Positions 16,392 through 24,188 of a stretch of DNA of 53,236 nt are shown in pieces. The notes below the pieces were generated by a model. It saw nothing but the letters and a program-made list of their open reading frames with translations, had not been told where the DNA came from and did no database searches. Source of the stretch: a bacterium (GTDB taxonomy: Bacteria > Joyebacterota > Joyebacteria > Joyebacterales > Joyebacteraceae); contig JAPEKQ010000019.1 of NCBI GenBank assembly GCA_029990205.1, forward strand, positions 1 to 53,236, written 5' to 3'. How positions within the stretch are numbered: position 1 is the first letter of the stretch; every line of letters starts with the position of its first letter. A program made the translations under genes and the position numbers.

Positions 16392-17657
16392 ATCAAGAAG
16401 AAATACGAAGCCAAGGAAGAGCGCGCGATTCTCGTCGGCGTCAGTCTGCCCGACAGCTCCATTGAGGTCGAGCAGGAGTCGCTGGACGAACTCGCGCAGC
16501 TCGCGCGCACGGCGGGGGCGACGGTTGTCGACCGTTTCGTGCAGAACAGGACACGGATCGACGGGAAGACCTACGTCGGAAAGGGATTCCTGGAGCGCAT
16601 CAAGACCGCTGCGGAGTTCCACGACGCCAACCTGCTGATCTTCGACAACGATCTCAGGCCGGCGCAGGGACGCGAGATCGAGAAGGCGACCGAGATCAAG
16701 GTCATCGACCGGACCGAGCTCATCCTCGACATCTTCGCGAGTCGGGCCCAGACCAAGGTCTCCCGCACGCAGGTCGAACTCGCGCAGCTCGAGTACGAGC
16801 TGCCGAGGCTCAAGCGGCTGTGGGATCATCTCGAGCGTCTCGGCGGCGGCATCGGAACGCGCGGACCGGGTGAGACACAGCTTGAGAGCGACCGGCGGCT
16901 CGTGCGAACAAGAGTGAAGATACTCAAGAAGGTTCTCGAGGGCGTGGAGACCGACCGTGCCGTGCAGCGGAAGCAGCGCGGGACGATGACGCGTGTCGCG
17001 CTCGTCGGGTATACGAACGCCGGCAAATCGACGCTGATGAACGCGCTGGCGGACGCCGACGTCTTCACCGAGGATCTGCTGTTCGCGACACTGGATGCGA
17101 CGACGCGTCGGATCGATCTTCCGGGCGGGCACGCGGCGCTTCTGACCGACACCGTCGGTCTGATCAAGAAGCTGCCGCATCATCTCGTCGTGAGCTTCCA
17201 TGCGACGCTTGAAGAGGTCGCCGAGGCGGACCTGCTGCTGCACGTTGTCGACGCGTCGCGGCCGCACTGCGAGCACTATCTCGAGCTCGCGGACACGGTC
17301 ATCGCGGATATCGGCGTGACGGAGAAGCCGACGCGCATTGTGTTCAACAAGGTCGACCGGGTGACGGACACCGCCGAGCTGGAACGGCTCCAGCGGACGT
17401 ATCCCGGGGCGCTGCTGACGAGCGCCATCGAAGGAAAGGGCGTCGAGGAGCTTCGGAACGCGATCTGCGCGTTCGTCGAGGGACACGAGGAGGTCGTCAA
17501 CGTGGCTGTGCCGCACGATGACGGGAGGCTTCTCGCGAGGCTCCACGAGCGGGGAGACGTGCTCTCCCGCGACGTGGGCGAGGACTGCATCGATGTCCGC
17601 GTCCGTGTCTCGAAGCCCGAGGCGGACCGCCTGCGGAAGCTCGGCGTGGTGAAGTAG
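16392..17657 (+). CDS. hflX: HflX ribosome-associated GTPase, apparently with an ATC start codon
   Basis: A 421-residue HflX if translation starts at ATC 16392. The N-terminal domain contains ERAILVGVSLPDSS and YVGKGFLERI. GGGIGTRGPGETQLESDRR is the HflX glycine-rich signature. The G domain has G1 GYTNAGKST, G3 DTVGLIKKLPHHLV, G4 NKVD and G5 TSAIEGKG. HflX splits stalled or stressed ribosomes. The first ATG in frame (16539) and a GTG at 16536 lie about 49 codons inside the conserved N-terminal domain. A good SD, GGAGG at 16381-16385, sits 6 bases before ATC 16392. No ATG, GTG or TTG lies between the in-frame TAG at 16371 and 16536. Alternatives are a sequencing error, start at 16536/16539, or readthrough from the lipoprotein gene. 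Confidence 0.88.
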   Translation: MKKKYEAKEERAILVGVSLPDSSIEVEQESLDELAQLARTAGATVVDRFVQNRTRIDGKTYVGKGFLERIKTAAEFHDANLLIFDNDLRPAQGREIEKATEIKVIDRTELILDIFASRAQTKVSRTQVELAQLEYELPRLKRLWDHLERLGGGIGTRGPGETQLESDRRLVRTRVKILKKVLEGVETDRAVQRKQRGTMTRVALVGYTNAGKSTLMNALADADVFTEDLLFATLDATTRRIDLPGGHAALLTDTVGLIKKLPHHLVVSFHATLEEVAEADLLLHVVDASRPHCEHYLELADTVIADIGVTEKPTRIVFNKVDRVTDTAELERLQRTYPGALLTSAIEGKGVEELRNAICAFVEGHEEVVNVAVPHDDGRLLARLHERGDVLSRDVGEDCIDVRVRVSKPEADRLRKLGVVK

Positions 17658-17675
17658 CGACACCGAAAGGACTAC

Positions 17676-17709
17676 CCGGGGCCTGGGCGGCAGGCGCCTG
17701 CGGCCCCGG
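17676..17709 (+). terminator. Hairpin terminator after hflX
   Basis: CCGGGGCC and GGCCCCGG form an 8-bp outer stem around a self-complementary GCAGGCGCCTGC. TTTCC follows. The T-run is short, so efficiency is uncertain. It lies 19 bases after the hflX stop. Confidence 0.6.
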
Positions 17710-17728
17710 TTTCCTCACCGTATCTTGC

Positions 17729-17789
17729 TTTACACATCCACACCTCCATGCTACCCTTGATAGTCGGATTTGGCCCTTAGCTAGGGGCC
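17729..17789 (+). promoter_or_regulatory. Possible promoter and downstream hairpin before the transketolase gene
   Basis: TTTACA at 17729-17734 is spaced 17 bases from TACCCT at 17752-17757 (good -35, weak -10). A near-perfect stem, GGCCCTTAG with CTAGGGGCC at 17772-17789, follows and is trailed by TTTCC, which could act as an early terminator or attenuator. A long leader would run to the start at 17884. Both assignments are weak. Confidence 0.35.
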
Positions 17790-17883
17790 TTTCCGGGTAC
17801 AACGACATGAATTCTCGGTCACACAGGGTCGGCACCGAAGTGACCGCCTGACCGTGTCGGGCGGCGCGAGGAGGAGAGTCAGC

Positions 17884-20166
17884 ATGCCGATAATGAACTC
17901 GAAGACCGGCAAGATCAGGAAGGCGTACACCATCGCCGAGCTCGAGACTGCCGCGAACGAGATGCGCGGCTACAACATGGTCGCGCTCAACGCGTCCGGC
18001 TCGGGTCACTCGGGTGGAACGCTCTCGATCATGGACATCACCGCGGCGCTCTATCTTCACGTCGCGAACCATGATCCGAAGGATGCCTTCTGGAAGAAGC
18101 GCGACCGCATCGTCTGGTCGGCCGGACACAAGGCTCCCGCGCTCTACATCGGGCTTGGCATGGCCGGCTACTTCAACATCGAAGATGTCGTCACGCTCCG
18201 CAAGCTCTACTCGCCGTTCCAGGGTCATCCGCACTGGCTCAAGCTCGATGGTGTCGAGGCCTCGACCGGCTCGCTCGGCCAAGGTCTCTCGATCGCGGTC
18301 GGCATGGCCCTCGCGGCGCGCATCGACAAGACGGACCAGCGCATCTACTGCCTCATGGGAGATGGCGAGCAGCAGGAGGGGCAGGTCTGGGAGGCGGCGA
18401 TGGAGGCCGGGCACTTCGGGCTCGACAACATCTGCGCCGTCATCGACGCGAACAGACTTCAGATCGATGGCTGGGTCGACGATGTCATGTGCGTCGACTG
18501 TCTCAAGGAGAAGTACCGTTCGTTCGGTTGGGCGATCGTCGAGTGTGATGGTCACGACATGCAGGAGATCGTCGACGCGTTCGAGATGGCCGCATCGATC
18601 AAGGACAGGCCGACTGTCATCGTCGCTCGGACGGTGAAGGGCAAGGGCGTCGACTTCATGGAAGACGTCGCGGGCTGGCACGGCAAGGCGCCGAATACCG
18701 AGGAGATGTGGTCGGCACTCAAGCAGTTCGGTCTCGACAAGAAGTTCCCCGTCAAGCGGATGCTCAAGAAGGCCGAGGACTGGCAGAAGAAGGCCGAGAA
18801 GCATCTCGAGGCCAAGCAGCCGAAGTTCTCGAAGGATTACTTCTGGAACAAGACGCGGAACATGAAGGCCGAGATGGACCCGACCCGCAAGGGCTTCGGT
18901 CGCGCGCTCGCGGACCGCGGCGGCGACAAGAGGGTTGTGGCGCTCGGCGCCGACATCTCCGGGTCGATCACGATCAGTCAGTTCTATGAGAACCATCCCG
19001 AACGGGCGGACCGCTGGTTCTCAATGGGGATCGCCGAGCAGTCGGCGACGTCGGCCGCCGCCGGTCTTGCGAAGGAAGGCAAGCTTCCGGTCTTCGGCAC
19101 CTACGGTGTGTTCGCGTCCGGTCGCAATCTCGACCAGCTCCGAACGACGGTCGCGTACGGCAACTTCAACGTGTTCATCGCCGGCGCTCACGGGGGTGTG
19201 TCGGTCGGTCCCGACGGCGCGACGCACCAGGCTCTCGAAGAGCTCTACCAGATGTGCGGCATTCCCAATATGAGCGTCGAAGTGCCGTGTGACTCGATCG
19301 AGACGAAGCGGGCGTGCGAGCATCTTCTGTTCAAGGTGAAAGGTCCGAAGTACGTGCGCTTCGCACGCGAGGCGACCCCGGTCGTCACCGACATGAAGAC
19401 GCCGTACAAGTTCGGGAAGGCCAACGTCATCCGCTTCCGGAAGACCAAGCCGAAGTTCAAGGACGCGTTCGAGCACACGTTCGCCTCGAAGTACAAGAAC
19501 GAGAACGAGGATCTCTCGATCATCGCGTGCGGACCGTCAGTGCCCGAGGCGATGCGAGCGGCCTGGATCCTCAAGGCCGAGTACGGCATCGAGACGCGTG
19601 TCCTCAACGTCCATACGGTGAAGCCGCTCGACACGACCGCGATCGTGAAGGCAGCTGCGGACACCGGCGTCGTGGTCACGGCCGAGGAACACCAGGTCGG
19701 CGGGTTCGGCAACAAGGTCGCGGGTGTGATCTCGCAGAGCGAGAAGCTCTACGGCAAGCCGGTCATCATCGGCATGATCGGCGTCAAGGACCGCTTCGGC
19801 GAGTCCGGTGCTCCGTGGGAGCTCGTCAAGGAGTTCGAGGTCTCGGCTGAGCACATCGTCGTCGAGGCAAAGCGGCTCTACGATCTCAAGATGAAGAAGC
19901 TGGCGGCTGCCGCTCCGAAGCCGGCCGCGAAGAAGAAGACGGCTGCTAAGAAGAAGACGGCTGCTAAGAAGAAGACGGCCAAGCCCAAGGCGAAGCCGAA
20001 GAAGAAGACGGCTGCCAAGAAGAAGACGGCCAAGGCCAAGGCGAAGCCGAAGAAGAAGACGGCCGCCAAGAAGAAGACGGCCAAGGCCAAGGCGAAGCCG
20101 AAGAAGAAGGTGGCTGCCAAGAAGAAGACGGCACGCAAGAAGAAGACCACGCGGCGCAAGAAGTAG
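17884..20166 (+). CDS. tkt: Transketolase with histone-H1-like lysine/alanine C-terminal tail
   Basis: A 760-residue single-chain transketolase with both the pyrophosphate and pyrimidine domains. The TPP motif is LMGDGEQQEGQVWEAAME, then ICAVIDANRLQIDG. Early GHSGGTLS and the SAGHKAPALYIGL region fit the short, split-type transketolases more than the E. coli type. The Pyr domain has RWFSMGIAEQ with the catalytic Glu, and the C-terminal domain HTVKPLD. It interconverts pentose and hexose phosphates in the non-oxidative pentose phosphate pathway. From about residue 675 the chain becomes an 85-residue tail of Lys, Ala, Thr and Pro with repeated KKKTAAKKKTA units, like AlgP or histone H1. That is foreign to transketolases. 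GAGGAGGAGAG precedes ATG 17884; the in-frame start at 17854 lacks an RBS. Confidence 0.93.
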   Translation: MPIMNSKTGKIRKAYTIAELETAANEMRGYNMVALNASGSGHSGGTLSIMDITAALYLHVANHDPKDAFWKKRDRIVWSAGHKAPALYIGLGMAGYFNIEDVVTLRKLYSPFQGHPHWLKLDGVEASTGSLGQGLSIAVGMALAARIDKTDQRIYCLMGDGEQQEGQVWEAAMEAGHFGLDNICAVIDANRLQIDGWVDDVMCVDCLKEKYRSFGWAIVECDGHDMQEIVDAFEMAASIKDRPTVIVARTVKGKGVDFMEDVAGWHGKAPNTEEMWSALKQFGLDKKFPVKRMLKKAEDWQKKAEKHLEAKQPKFSKDYFWNKTRNMKAEMDPTRKGFGRALADRGGDKRVVALGADISGSITISQFYENHPERADRWFSMGIAEQSATSAAAGLAKEGKLPVFGTYGVFASGRNLDQLRTTVAYGNFNVFIAGAHGGVSVGPDGATHQALEELYQMCGIPNMSVEVPCDSIETKRACEHLLFKVKGPKYVRFAREATPVVTDMKTPYKFGKANVIRFRKTKPKFKDAFEHTFASKYKNENEDLSIIACGPSVPEAMRAAWILKAEYGIETRVLNVHTVKPLDTTAIVKAAADTGVVVTAEEHQVGGFGNKVAGVISQSEKLYGKPVIIGMIGVKDRFGESGAPWELVKEFEVSAEHIVVEAKRLYDLKMKKLAAAAPKPAAKKKTAAKKKTAAKKKTAKPKAKPKKKTAAKKKTAKAKAKPKKKTAAKKKTAKAKAKPKKKVAAKKKTARKKKTTRRKK
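19918..20157 (+). repeat. In-frame tandem repeat encoding KKKTAAKKKTA-type units
   Basis: Units of about 51-54 bases (AAGAAGAAGACGGC followed by GCCAAGAAGAAGACGG and GCCAAGGCGAAGCCG) recur about three times, preceded by shorter 18-base units. The repeat is wholly inside the transketolase 3' end and keeps frame, so copy number can vary without breaking the gene. Confidence 0.85.
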
Positions 20167-20188
20167 CCGCCGCGGACATGAACGAAGA

Positions 20189-20217
20189 AGAGGGGCGTCC
20201 CATGCGGGCGCCCCTCT
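20189..20217 (+). terminator. Terminator hairpin between convergent transketolase and GNAT genes
   Basis: AGAGGGGCG and CGCCCCTCT form a 9-bp stem, extended inside by CCC/GGG around ATGC. On the minus strand the stem is followed by a T-rich CTTCTTCGTTC; on the plus strand by CTCTATTG. It probably works for both converging genes. Confidence 0.75.
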
Positions 20218-20242
20218 CTCTATTGCTGTCCGGTCGCGGGAA

Positions 20243-21751
20243 CTAGCGCTTCCTCGCCTCGCGCTCCGCATGCCTCCTGGCGCATCGCATCATCGTATCG
20301 ATGGCGCGTCTGGCCGACCGCTTGTGCGCGGGTCCGGTGACGCGAAGCGTCATTGATTCGTAGCGGCCCGTCTTGCGGTCGCGATGCCGGCTCTCGAAGG
20401 TGACCCGCTCGGCGGCGAACCGGCTCTTCCTGCTGAAGCACGGTCCGAACCCCGGACCGAGCACGACGTCGAAGTCGGCTCTGTGGAAGCGCAGGCGGAC
20501 GACCGGCTTCCCGGCGTAGAAGAAGGCGACGCCGGACTTGCCGAACCGCGTGAACTCCGCGCCCATTCCGTGTTCTTCAATGAGATGATCGATGATCGAG
20601 CGCGCGATGTTGCGCAGATCCCACTCCTTGATACGCACCGTGACGCGCTCAAGCTGGCCGAACAGGTCGCGCGTCGCGTCCGGGAGCAGATTCCGAAAGA
20701 CGAAGTCCTGCACGTTGATGCGGGAGAGTCCGTCAGGGGCGTTCTCCATCAGGATATCCGTGAGCGCCTCGGCCGCCTCGGCCTCGTGCGCGTGGAGCGT
20801 GCGCCGGAGCGTGTCCTCAAACGACTCGCCGAGTCGATCGGCGCCGCGCGGGCCCAGCTCGTACGCGACCGCCTTCGCGGGTTCAATGAGATCGTACCCG
20901 GCGTCGAAGACGAGGTCGGAGACGCGACCGACCGGCAGCATTGCGCTGGCCTCCTTGAGACCGGCGCGCCCGGCGATCCTGAGCACGTCGCGCGCGAGCG
21001 CCCGGACATCGGCGTCCGGTCCGTCGACGAACCCGAGACAGAGACTCTGGCCATCGAAGGAGGTCCGCTCGTAGATCGCGGCCGCGCGCACGGCGCTCTG
21101 TCGCGGGAGGATGAGGACGCGCCCCGCCCGGATGAGGTCGCGTACACGCGCGCGCTTGAGCTCGAGGAACTTCCAGTCGACGGCGAGGAGGCCGCTCGTG
21201 TCGCGATAGCAGTCGGTCCCCTGGATGAAGTCGAGCACTTCGTCCAGCTCGCCCAACGACGCGATTCGCCCGGAGAGGTTCCCCTTGCTGATGCTCTTGC
21301 CCCAGGTCCAGTGTGTCTTCGCAGCGAGCCAGAACCCGCGGGTCTCACCGAGGTGGCGGGACGCCGCGTTGCCCACGCCGGTGGCGTAGCGGATGCTCTT
21401 CGGTTCGTGCTTCATCGCCTCGCGGAACGAGACGCGGTTGATCTGCTTCGTGAGGCCGAGCCCGTGCAGCTTCGGATGCAGCCGGAGACCCTCAAGCCAG
21501 ACCTCGCCGGGGGAGAGAAGTGTCACCTTCGACACGCCGACCGGCTCTCCGTCGAGCAGAACGGTGAGCAGCCCTCCGTTCGGGTCGTCCAGCCACCTGT
21601 CCCATGCGTGCGGGAGGTAGTCGAGGCCGCCCCAGATGTGTTTCGACATTTCGATGACGGCGTCTCGGTCGGATGCGCGCGCCGGTCTCACCACAAGCCT
21701 CACGTCGTCGACATCCGGTCGCTCGATCTTCATAGCGGTGATCCTGTTCAT
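20243..21751 (-). CDS. GNAT-family N-acetyltransferase with large C-terminal extension
   Basis: A 502-residue protein. Residues about 18-145 form a GNAT domain: VVRPARASDRDAVIEMS, GVSKVTLLSPGEVWLEGLRL and the acetyl-CoA segment HPKLHGLGLTKQI. The following ~350 residues include a probable second GNAT-like half and a basic C-terminal region (RSARRAIDTMMRCARRHAER) with no recognised family. The substrate is unknown. The start could be ATG 21751 or ATG 21733; both have an AGGA at acceptable distance. It is followed on the same strand by a bidirectional terminator. Confidence 0.75.
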   Translation of the reverse strand: MNRITAMKIERPDVDDVRLVVRPARASDRDAVIEMSKHIWGGLDYLPHAWDRWLDDPNGGLLTVLLDGEPVGVSKVTLLSPGEVWLEGLRLHPKLHGLGLTKQINRVSFREAMKHEPKSIRYATGVGNAASRHLGETRGFWLAAKTHWTWGKSISKGNLSGRIASLGELDEVLDFIQGTDCYRDTSGLLAVDWKFLELKRARVRDLIRAGRVLILPRQSAVRAAAIYERTSFDGQSLCLGFVDGPDADVRALARDVLRIAGRAGLKEASAMLPVGRVSDLVFDAGYDLIEPAKAVAYELGPRGADRLGESFEDTLRRTLHAHEAEAAEALTDILMENAPDGLSRINVQDFVFRNLLPDATRDLFGQLERVTVRIKEWDLRNIARSIIDHLIEEHGMGAEFTRFGKSGVAFFYAGKPVVRLRFHRADFDVVLGPGFGPCFSRKSRFAAERVTFESRHRDRKTGRYESMTLRVTGPAHKRSARRAIDTMMRCARRHAEREARKR

Positions 21752-21790
21752 GCGGTGTCTGTCCTGTTGTCTTGAGCCCCGGGCGCCGGG

Positions 21791-22249
21791 TCAGATCCCG
21801 AGTTCGTCGATCGCATCGAGCACATCCTGCGCGTGACCGGTGACCGTCACCTTTGGCCACACTCTGCGGATGACGCCCCTGGCATCGACGAGGAACGTTG
21901 CGCGCTCGGCCGACTTGCCGTTCTCCTTCAGTACGCCGTACGCGGTCGCGATCTTGCCGCCGGTGTCGGCGAGCAGCGGGAAGGGGAGTTCGTGGTTCGC
22001 CGTGAAGCGCTGGTGTGAGCTCACGCTGTTCGTGCTCACACCGACCACCGCGACGCCGCGCTTCCTGAGCTTCGGCATCGCGTCACGAAACGACTGCGCC
22101 TCGCGGGTGCAGCCGGGCGTGTTGTCGCGCGGGTAGAAGTACAGAACGTACGGCTTCTTCGCGAGGTCCTTGCGAGCGAGAATGGAGCCATCGGCTGTCT
22201 CGGCCTTGAAGCTCGGCGCCCGGTCTCCCGCCTTGAGTGATGTGGGCAT
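21791..22249 (-). CDS. bcp: Peroxiredoxin, Bcp/PrxQ family
   Basis: A 152-residue thioredoxin-fold peroxiredoxin: GDRAPSFKAETADGS, YFYPRDNTPGCTREAQSFRD with the peroxidatic Cys, and PFPLLADTGGKIATAYGV. It reduces H2O2 and organic peroxides. The PrxQ resolving Cys five residues after the peroxidatic Cys is absent (Gln there), so it should behave as a one-Cys enzyme or use another partner. AAGGAGG lies 5 bases before ATG 22249; the upstream frame extension has no homology. A good promoter lies 180 bases upstream. Confidence 0.92.
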   Translation of the reverse strand: MPTSLKAGDRAPSFKAETADGSILARKDLAKKPYVLYFYPRDNTPGCTREAQSFRDAMPKLRKRGVAVVGVSTNSVSSHQRFTANHELPFPLLADTGGKIATAYGVLKENGKSAERATFLVDARGVIRRVWPKVTVTGHAQDVLDAIDELGI

Positions 22250-22428
22250 GGAACCTCCTTGCTGCGTGTCTGCCGGATAGTGCTCGCCGGCGCCATCGGG
22301 AAGACGACGCCGGCCATATTCGTTTCCGCCGGGTACGCAGACCACTCACGACACACGTTCAGGGTCGCGTCTGGTCATCACGGTCCAGCCGACGGGGCAA
22401 AGACACTGATAGTTTTTGGGACACGTGG

Positions 22429-22458
22429 ATTGTACCCGATGAGGTGTGCTCAATGCAA
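22429..22458 (-). promoter_or_regulatory. Sigma-70-type promoter for the peroxiredoxin gene
   Basis: On the minus strand TTGCAT (22458-22453), an 18-base spacer, then TACAAT (22434-22429; 5 of 6 consensus). This predicts a leader of about 170 bases before bcp. The promoter lies directly behind a minus-strand terminator, a clean transcription-unit boundary. Confidence 0.6.
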
Positions 22459-22460
22459 GC

Positions 22461-22492
22461 AAAAGCCCCACAGCTTGGGCAGGAAGTGGGGC
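22461..22492 (-). terminator. Minus-strand intrinsic terminator (downstream copy)
   Basis: On the minus strand GCCCCAC, a 14-base loop, GTGGGGC, then TTTT. It ends a transcript that comes from higher coordinates, either the endonuclease IV mRNA or an RNA encoded in 22.6-22.97 kb. Confidence 0.7.
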
Positions 22493-22540
22493 GCGGTGAG
22501 GCCTGGATCGAAGCCCGTCCGGGTGGCAGGCGGGTCGCCG

Positions 22541-22589
22541 GGGGAAGAACAACAGCGGTGGGCCACCGGCCGATTCGGTGACCCACCGC
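22541..22589 (-). terminator. Minus-strand intrinsic terminator (upstream copy)
   Basis: Arms 22555-22568 and 22576-22589 form a 14-bp stem with one mismatch and a 7-base loop. On the minus strand it is followed by TGTTGTTCTTC. It is stronger than the second terminator 50 bases further on; together they make a tandem stop. Confidence 0.7.
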
Positions 22590-22974
22590 CTGGCTAGAGG
22601 GGGGGCAATTGACCATTCCCCGCCCCCAGGGGATATCGAGTATTCAGTTTTCGCACCGGCCGCAGAGCGGGCGCGGACGCGCCGGCAGTGAGGGCCAGGG
22701 GTCCTTTGGCCGACCGGCTGAACCCCCGTGGAGGGGTGCCGATACCCGCCCTGCGGCTCTGGTGCCTGCGTCAACGATGTATGTGAGGGGAGTCCGCGCC
22801 CCGCATGGGAGGGCGACTCCGTCTTCCTCCTGGCGCCTGACGGCGCGCAGGGGGATGACGCAGAGCACGGGCTTCTTGAGCGAGTCACGGGTTTTGACAC
22901 GCCGAACGGCGTAAAGGTTGAAGGAAGAGGGAGTTCCGGCGGGTACCGCGTGGGTCGGCGGGTGCAGCTCGGGG
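22590..22974 (-). other. Non-coding stretch rich in hairpins; candidate structured RNA or long 3' UTR
   Basis: This part of the 725-bp gap between bcp and endonuclease IV holds no convincing gene. Several stems are visible: GGAGTC with GACTCC (about 22789-22819), CCTGGCGCC with GGCGCGCAGG (22828-22850), ACCCC with GGGGT near 22722-22737, and ACGCC-GAAC-GGCGT near 22898-22912. A minus-strand frame to 22644 exists, but its composition (Pro, Arg, Gly) looks like a shadow. Tandem minus-strand terminators just downstream suggest minus-strand transcription. The signature sequences of RNase P RNA, tmRNA, SRP RNA and 6S RNA were searched by eye on both strands and not found. Confidence 0.4.
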
Positions 22975-23856
22975 CTAGTCGGAGTCGCGGGAGGCCCGGG
23001 CCCGGGCGCGGGTCCCGTAGCGCCCGTCGCGCCGGCGCATCGAGGCGAGCCGCCGCCGGTCGAACTCCGGGGTGTCACCCGGGACCTCGAACACGGACGG
23101 CACATCGCCGATCCGGGGCGACCTGATCAGATTGCGGAGAGCCCCGAACCCCATCACGCCGTCCGACCACATCGCGTGCTGGTCGCGTCTGGCGCCAAGC
23201 TCCTTGAGCGAATCGTTCGCGTGGAGCGCGTAGAGCCGGTCCAGACCGGGACCGCTCTCCGTGTCGTCGGCCAGACGCTCGACCTCCTCGGGAATGCGCA
23301 TGTCGTACCCCATCGCCCAGAGATGGGCGGTGTCGAGAAGAACGCCGACCCGGTCCGCAGGGAACGGTTCGACGATACGCCCGAGTTCCTCGAGCGTCAC
23401 GCCGATGGCGGTCCCCATTCCGGCCCCATTCTCAATGGCGAGCGTCGCGCCGCCGCGTGCGCGGTCAAGCGCCGCCGCGATCGTCTCGTGAGCGGCCGTG
23501 ATCCCGGCATCGAGTCCGGAGCCCTTGTGGTTTCCCGCATGGACGACGACGGGGCCCGCTCCCAGGTCCGCTGCTCGTTCGAGGGCGTCGACGAGCCCTT
23601 CTGTCGAACGGCGCTTGAGTTCCGGGTCCGGTCCGGCAATGTTGATGAGGTAGGGGGTGTGCACGAGCACCGGAGCGATCCCGGCAGCGCGCGTGACCGT
23701 GACGAATCCTTCAGCGTCGCGCGGGTCGAGCCGGCCGGTCCTCCAGGACATGGGATTGCCCGAGAAGATCTGCATCGTCTCGCATCCGATGTCGCGCGCA
23801 TACTCAGCGGTCGCGGTCATCGTTCTCTGTTTCGGGACGTGGATGCCGAATCGCAT
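22975..23856 (-). CDS. nfo: Deoxyribonuclease IV (AP endonuclease family 2)
   Basis: A 293-residue TIM-barrel endonuclease. Zn-site motifs appear in order: MQIFSGNPMSW, LVHTPYLINIAGP, VVHAGNHKGSG, LAIENGAGMG, LLDTAHLWAMGYD, LHANDSLKELG and FEVPGDTPEFD. The enzyme cuts 5' of abasic sites in base excision repair. The length is normal, with a short basic C-terminal tail (RRRLASMRRR and onward). GAGG lies 5 bases before the ATG. No other gene is in the same unit, and the mRNA would run into the hairpin-rich region downstream. Confidence 0.93.
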   Translation of the reverse strand: MRFGIHVPKQRTMTATAEYARDIGCETMQIFSGNPMSWRTGRLDPRDAEGFVTVTRAAGIAPVLVHTPYLINIAGPDPELKRRSTEGLVDALERAADLGAGPVVVHAGNHKGSGLDAGITAAHETIAAALDRARGGATLAIENGAGMGTAIGVTLEELGRIVEPFPADRVGVLLDTAHLWAMGYDMRIPEEVERLADDTESGPGLDRLYALHANDSLKELGARRDQHAMWSDGVMGFGALRNLIRSPRIGDVPSVFEVPGDTPEFDRRRLASMRRRDGRYGTRARARASRDSD

Positions 23857-23975
23857 TCAATCCTCGTGGTTCATCCGGTACAACCTGTGAGCATACGGGA
23901 GCTTGTGAGCGAAGCTTCATATCAGTCTGATGTCGCTGCCGACGGGTGGATTCTACCACATCTTGGGGATTATCG

Positions 23976-24004
23976 TTGAATCCATCCTTGCTAACTGGTA
24001 TAAT
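23976..24004 (+). promoter_or_regulatory. Strong sigma-70-type promoter for the C25 peptidase gene
   Basis: TTGAAT at 23976-23981, a 17-base spacer, then a perfect TATAAT at 23999-24004. It is the best promoter match in the window. The surrounding stretch is also unusually AT-rich for this genome. The start site would be near 24011, giving a leader of about 178 bases. Confidence 0.85.
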
Positions 24005-24011
24005 TTATCAT

Positions 24012-24188
24012 AGGTTACGGCGATTCCACCCAATCGGGAGAATTGTCGAAATCGCACCGTATCGACACATGCCGGGCCGCGTGAGGCGGCTCGGTGCGCA
24101 GATACTCGGATGGAATGGACAGGGGGAGACCCCGGACTCAGCTGACGGGAGGCGCCGCGCGGTGGCCCGACCGTCAAAGGAGGCAAAG
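24012..24188 (+). other. Long 5' leader of the C25 peptidase mRNA
   Basis: A 177-base untranslated region with several short stems: CGATT with AATCG near 24022-24040, GCCGC with GCGGC near 24078-24091, and GGGG with CCCC near 24123-24134. AAGGAGG at 24177-24183 is the RBS. No known riboswitch core was recognised. The rest of the 332-bp gap (23857-23975) holds only the upstream region of nfo; I see nothing else in it. Confidence 0.5.

Noticed and set aside
19918-20157. CRISPR array or separate histone-like gene
   Set aside because: The repeats are contiguous, in frame with transketolase, and have no spacers or independent start with an RBS.
22590-22975. RNase P RNA, tmRNA, SRP RNA or 6S RNA in the hairpin-rich gap
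   Set aside because: The core strings of these RNAs (for example GAGGAAAGTCC and ACAGAA for RNase P, the tRNA-like ends of tmRNA, the GGAAGG-AGCA loop of SRP RNA) were not found on either strand by eye.
22644-23105. 153-codon minus-strand frame as a protein gene
   Set aside because: It overlaps the 3' end of endonuclease IV, is dominated by Pro, Arg, Gly and Ala, and has no family motif; it is most likely a shadow frame in GC-rich DNA.
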